From an uncultured Oleispira sp. (GTDB taxonomy: Bacteria > Pseudomonadota > Gammaproteobacteria > Pseudomonadales > Oceanobacteraceae), in contig CAJVZR010000012.1 in assembly GCA_913019965.1 (NCBI GenBank), positions 1-64,000 of the forward strand: a DNA stretch of 64,000 nt, written 5' to 3'. Positions 63,868-64,000 of this stretch are shown piece by piece (position 1 is the first letter of the stretch; each line of letters begins with the position of its first letter). A model generated the notes under the pieces. It worked only from the letters and a program-made list of their open reading frames with translations. It had not been told where the DNA came from and did no database searches. The position numbers and the translations under genes are program-made.

Positions 63868-64000
63868 ATGTCTAGACAAAAAAACAAAGCGCTATTTATT
63901 AAACAAATGTTATCTAAGCATTTTGTGAAACAGTCGATCTATGGCACAGTAGTCTTCTTTTATTTATGGGTTAAATTTACCTGTGTCACAATCAGCTCAC
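63868..64000 (+). CDS. Start of a gene cut by the window edge
   Basis: From the ATG at 63868 (with GGAG at a distance of 10 bases) the frame stays open to the end: 44 residues starting MSRQKNKALFIKQML, with a hydrophobic segment near residues 23-40. It could be an inner-membrane or acyltransferase-like protein; there is not enough sequence to decide. Confidence 0.4.
   Translation, partial: MSRQKNKALFIKQMLSKHFVKQSIYGTVVFFYLWVKFTCVTISS

Noticed and set aside
1-64000. CRISPR arrays, insertion sequences, prophage, rRNA or tRNA genes
   Set aside because: I read the window for spaced direct repeats, transposase motifs and tRNA-like TTCGA arms and found none that hold up.

Overview
This 64 kb window looks like chromosomal DNA of a moderately AT-rich marine gammaproteobacterium. 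An Oceanospirillales-type genus such as Oleispira, Bermanella or Thalassolituus is my inference from gene content, not a database result. It carries core gammaproteobacterial genes (pyrG, purT, dsbC, rpsP-rimM-trmD-rplS, guaB-guaA, truC, menA), a polyhydroxyalkanoate set (phaZ, phasin, acyl-CoA ligase) and many gammaproteobacterial DUF families. I see no insertion sequence, prophage, CRISPR array, rRNA or tRNA. Codon and base use look even throughout.

Layout. 1-4.6 kb: start of pyrG (minus), then a DMT permease, a glycosyltransferase and a CHASE4-GGDEF diguanylate cyclase. 4.6-10.4 kb: a three-gene minus-strand unit of an unknown 699-codon exported protein, a small membrane protein and a six-heme cytochrome fused to a beta-propeller, with a good Fur-box candidate in front. 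10.4-19.8 kb: housekeeping and small conserved genes (purT, gamma-carbonic anhydrase, two Nudix hydrolases, DUF1289, DUF3135, NIF3-like, YkgJ, a pseudouridine synthase, menA) and a second diguanylate cyclase. 20.0-26.6 kb: a six-gene extracytoplasmic redox cluster (cytochrome c lipoprotein, Tat-exported DUF1501 protein, TlpA thioredoxin, DUF4266 lipoprotein, DUF3570 barrel, ApbE). 26.6-33.5 kb: DUF898 protein, a small barrel, a secreted trypsin-like protease, and divergently a DUF6502/DUF5666 pair, with three copies of a 17-bp palindromic site in the shared control region. 33.6-45.2 kb: amidase, SDR, SbmA-like protein, PhnA, a voltage-gated-type ion channel, a 982-residue metalloprotease/propeller/barrel protein, DinB, DUF2007, a royal-jelly-type protein, truC and ybaN. 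45.2-46.2 kb: a gene-free kilobase with four DnaA-box matches. 46.2-49.1 kb: dsbC and the rpsP operon. 49.3-56.8 kb: bile-acid-symporter family protein, the PHA genes, YbaK, EamA and GNAT. 56.9-60.3 kb: guaA and guaB. 60.4-63.8 kb: an alpha/beta hydrolase lipoprotein, a DUF4105 protein and a DUF3015 protein. The start of another gene lies at the right edge.

The most unusual signal is not a protein. The 3' ends of guaA and guaB each carry an element of about 83 bp with the same architecture. A stem that includes the gene's own stop codon is closed by a GCGNAGC-type hairpin. A second hairpin with an AAGGAR loop follows, then a conserved tail. The stems differ in sequence between the two copies but keep pairing, so structure rather than sequence appears to be maintained. 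A second, unrelated palindromic repeat occurs in two convergent intergenic gaps (38.75 and 51.6 kb). Other leads are the triple operator, the redox cluster with a leaderless ApbE, the Fur-box/multiheme unit and the DnaA-box-rich gap.
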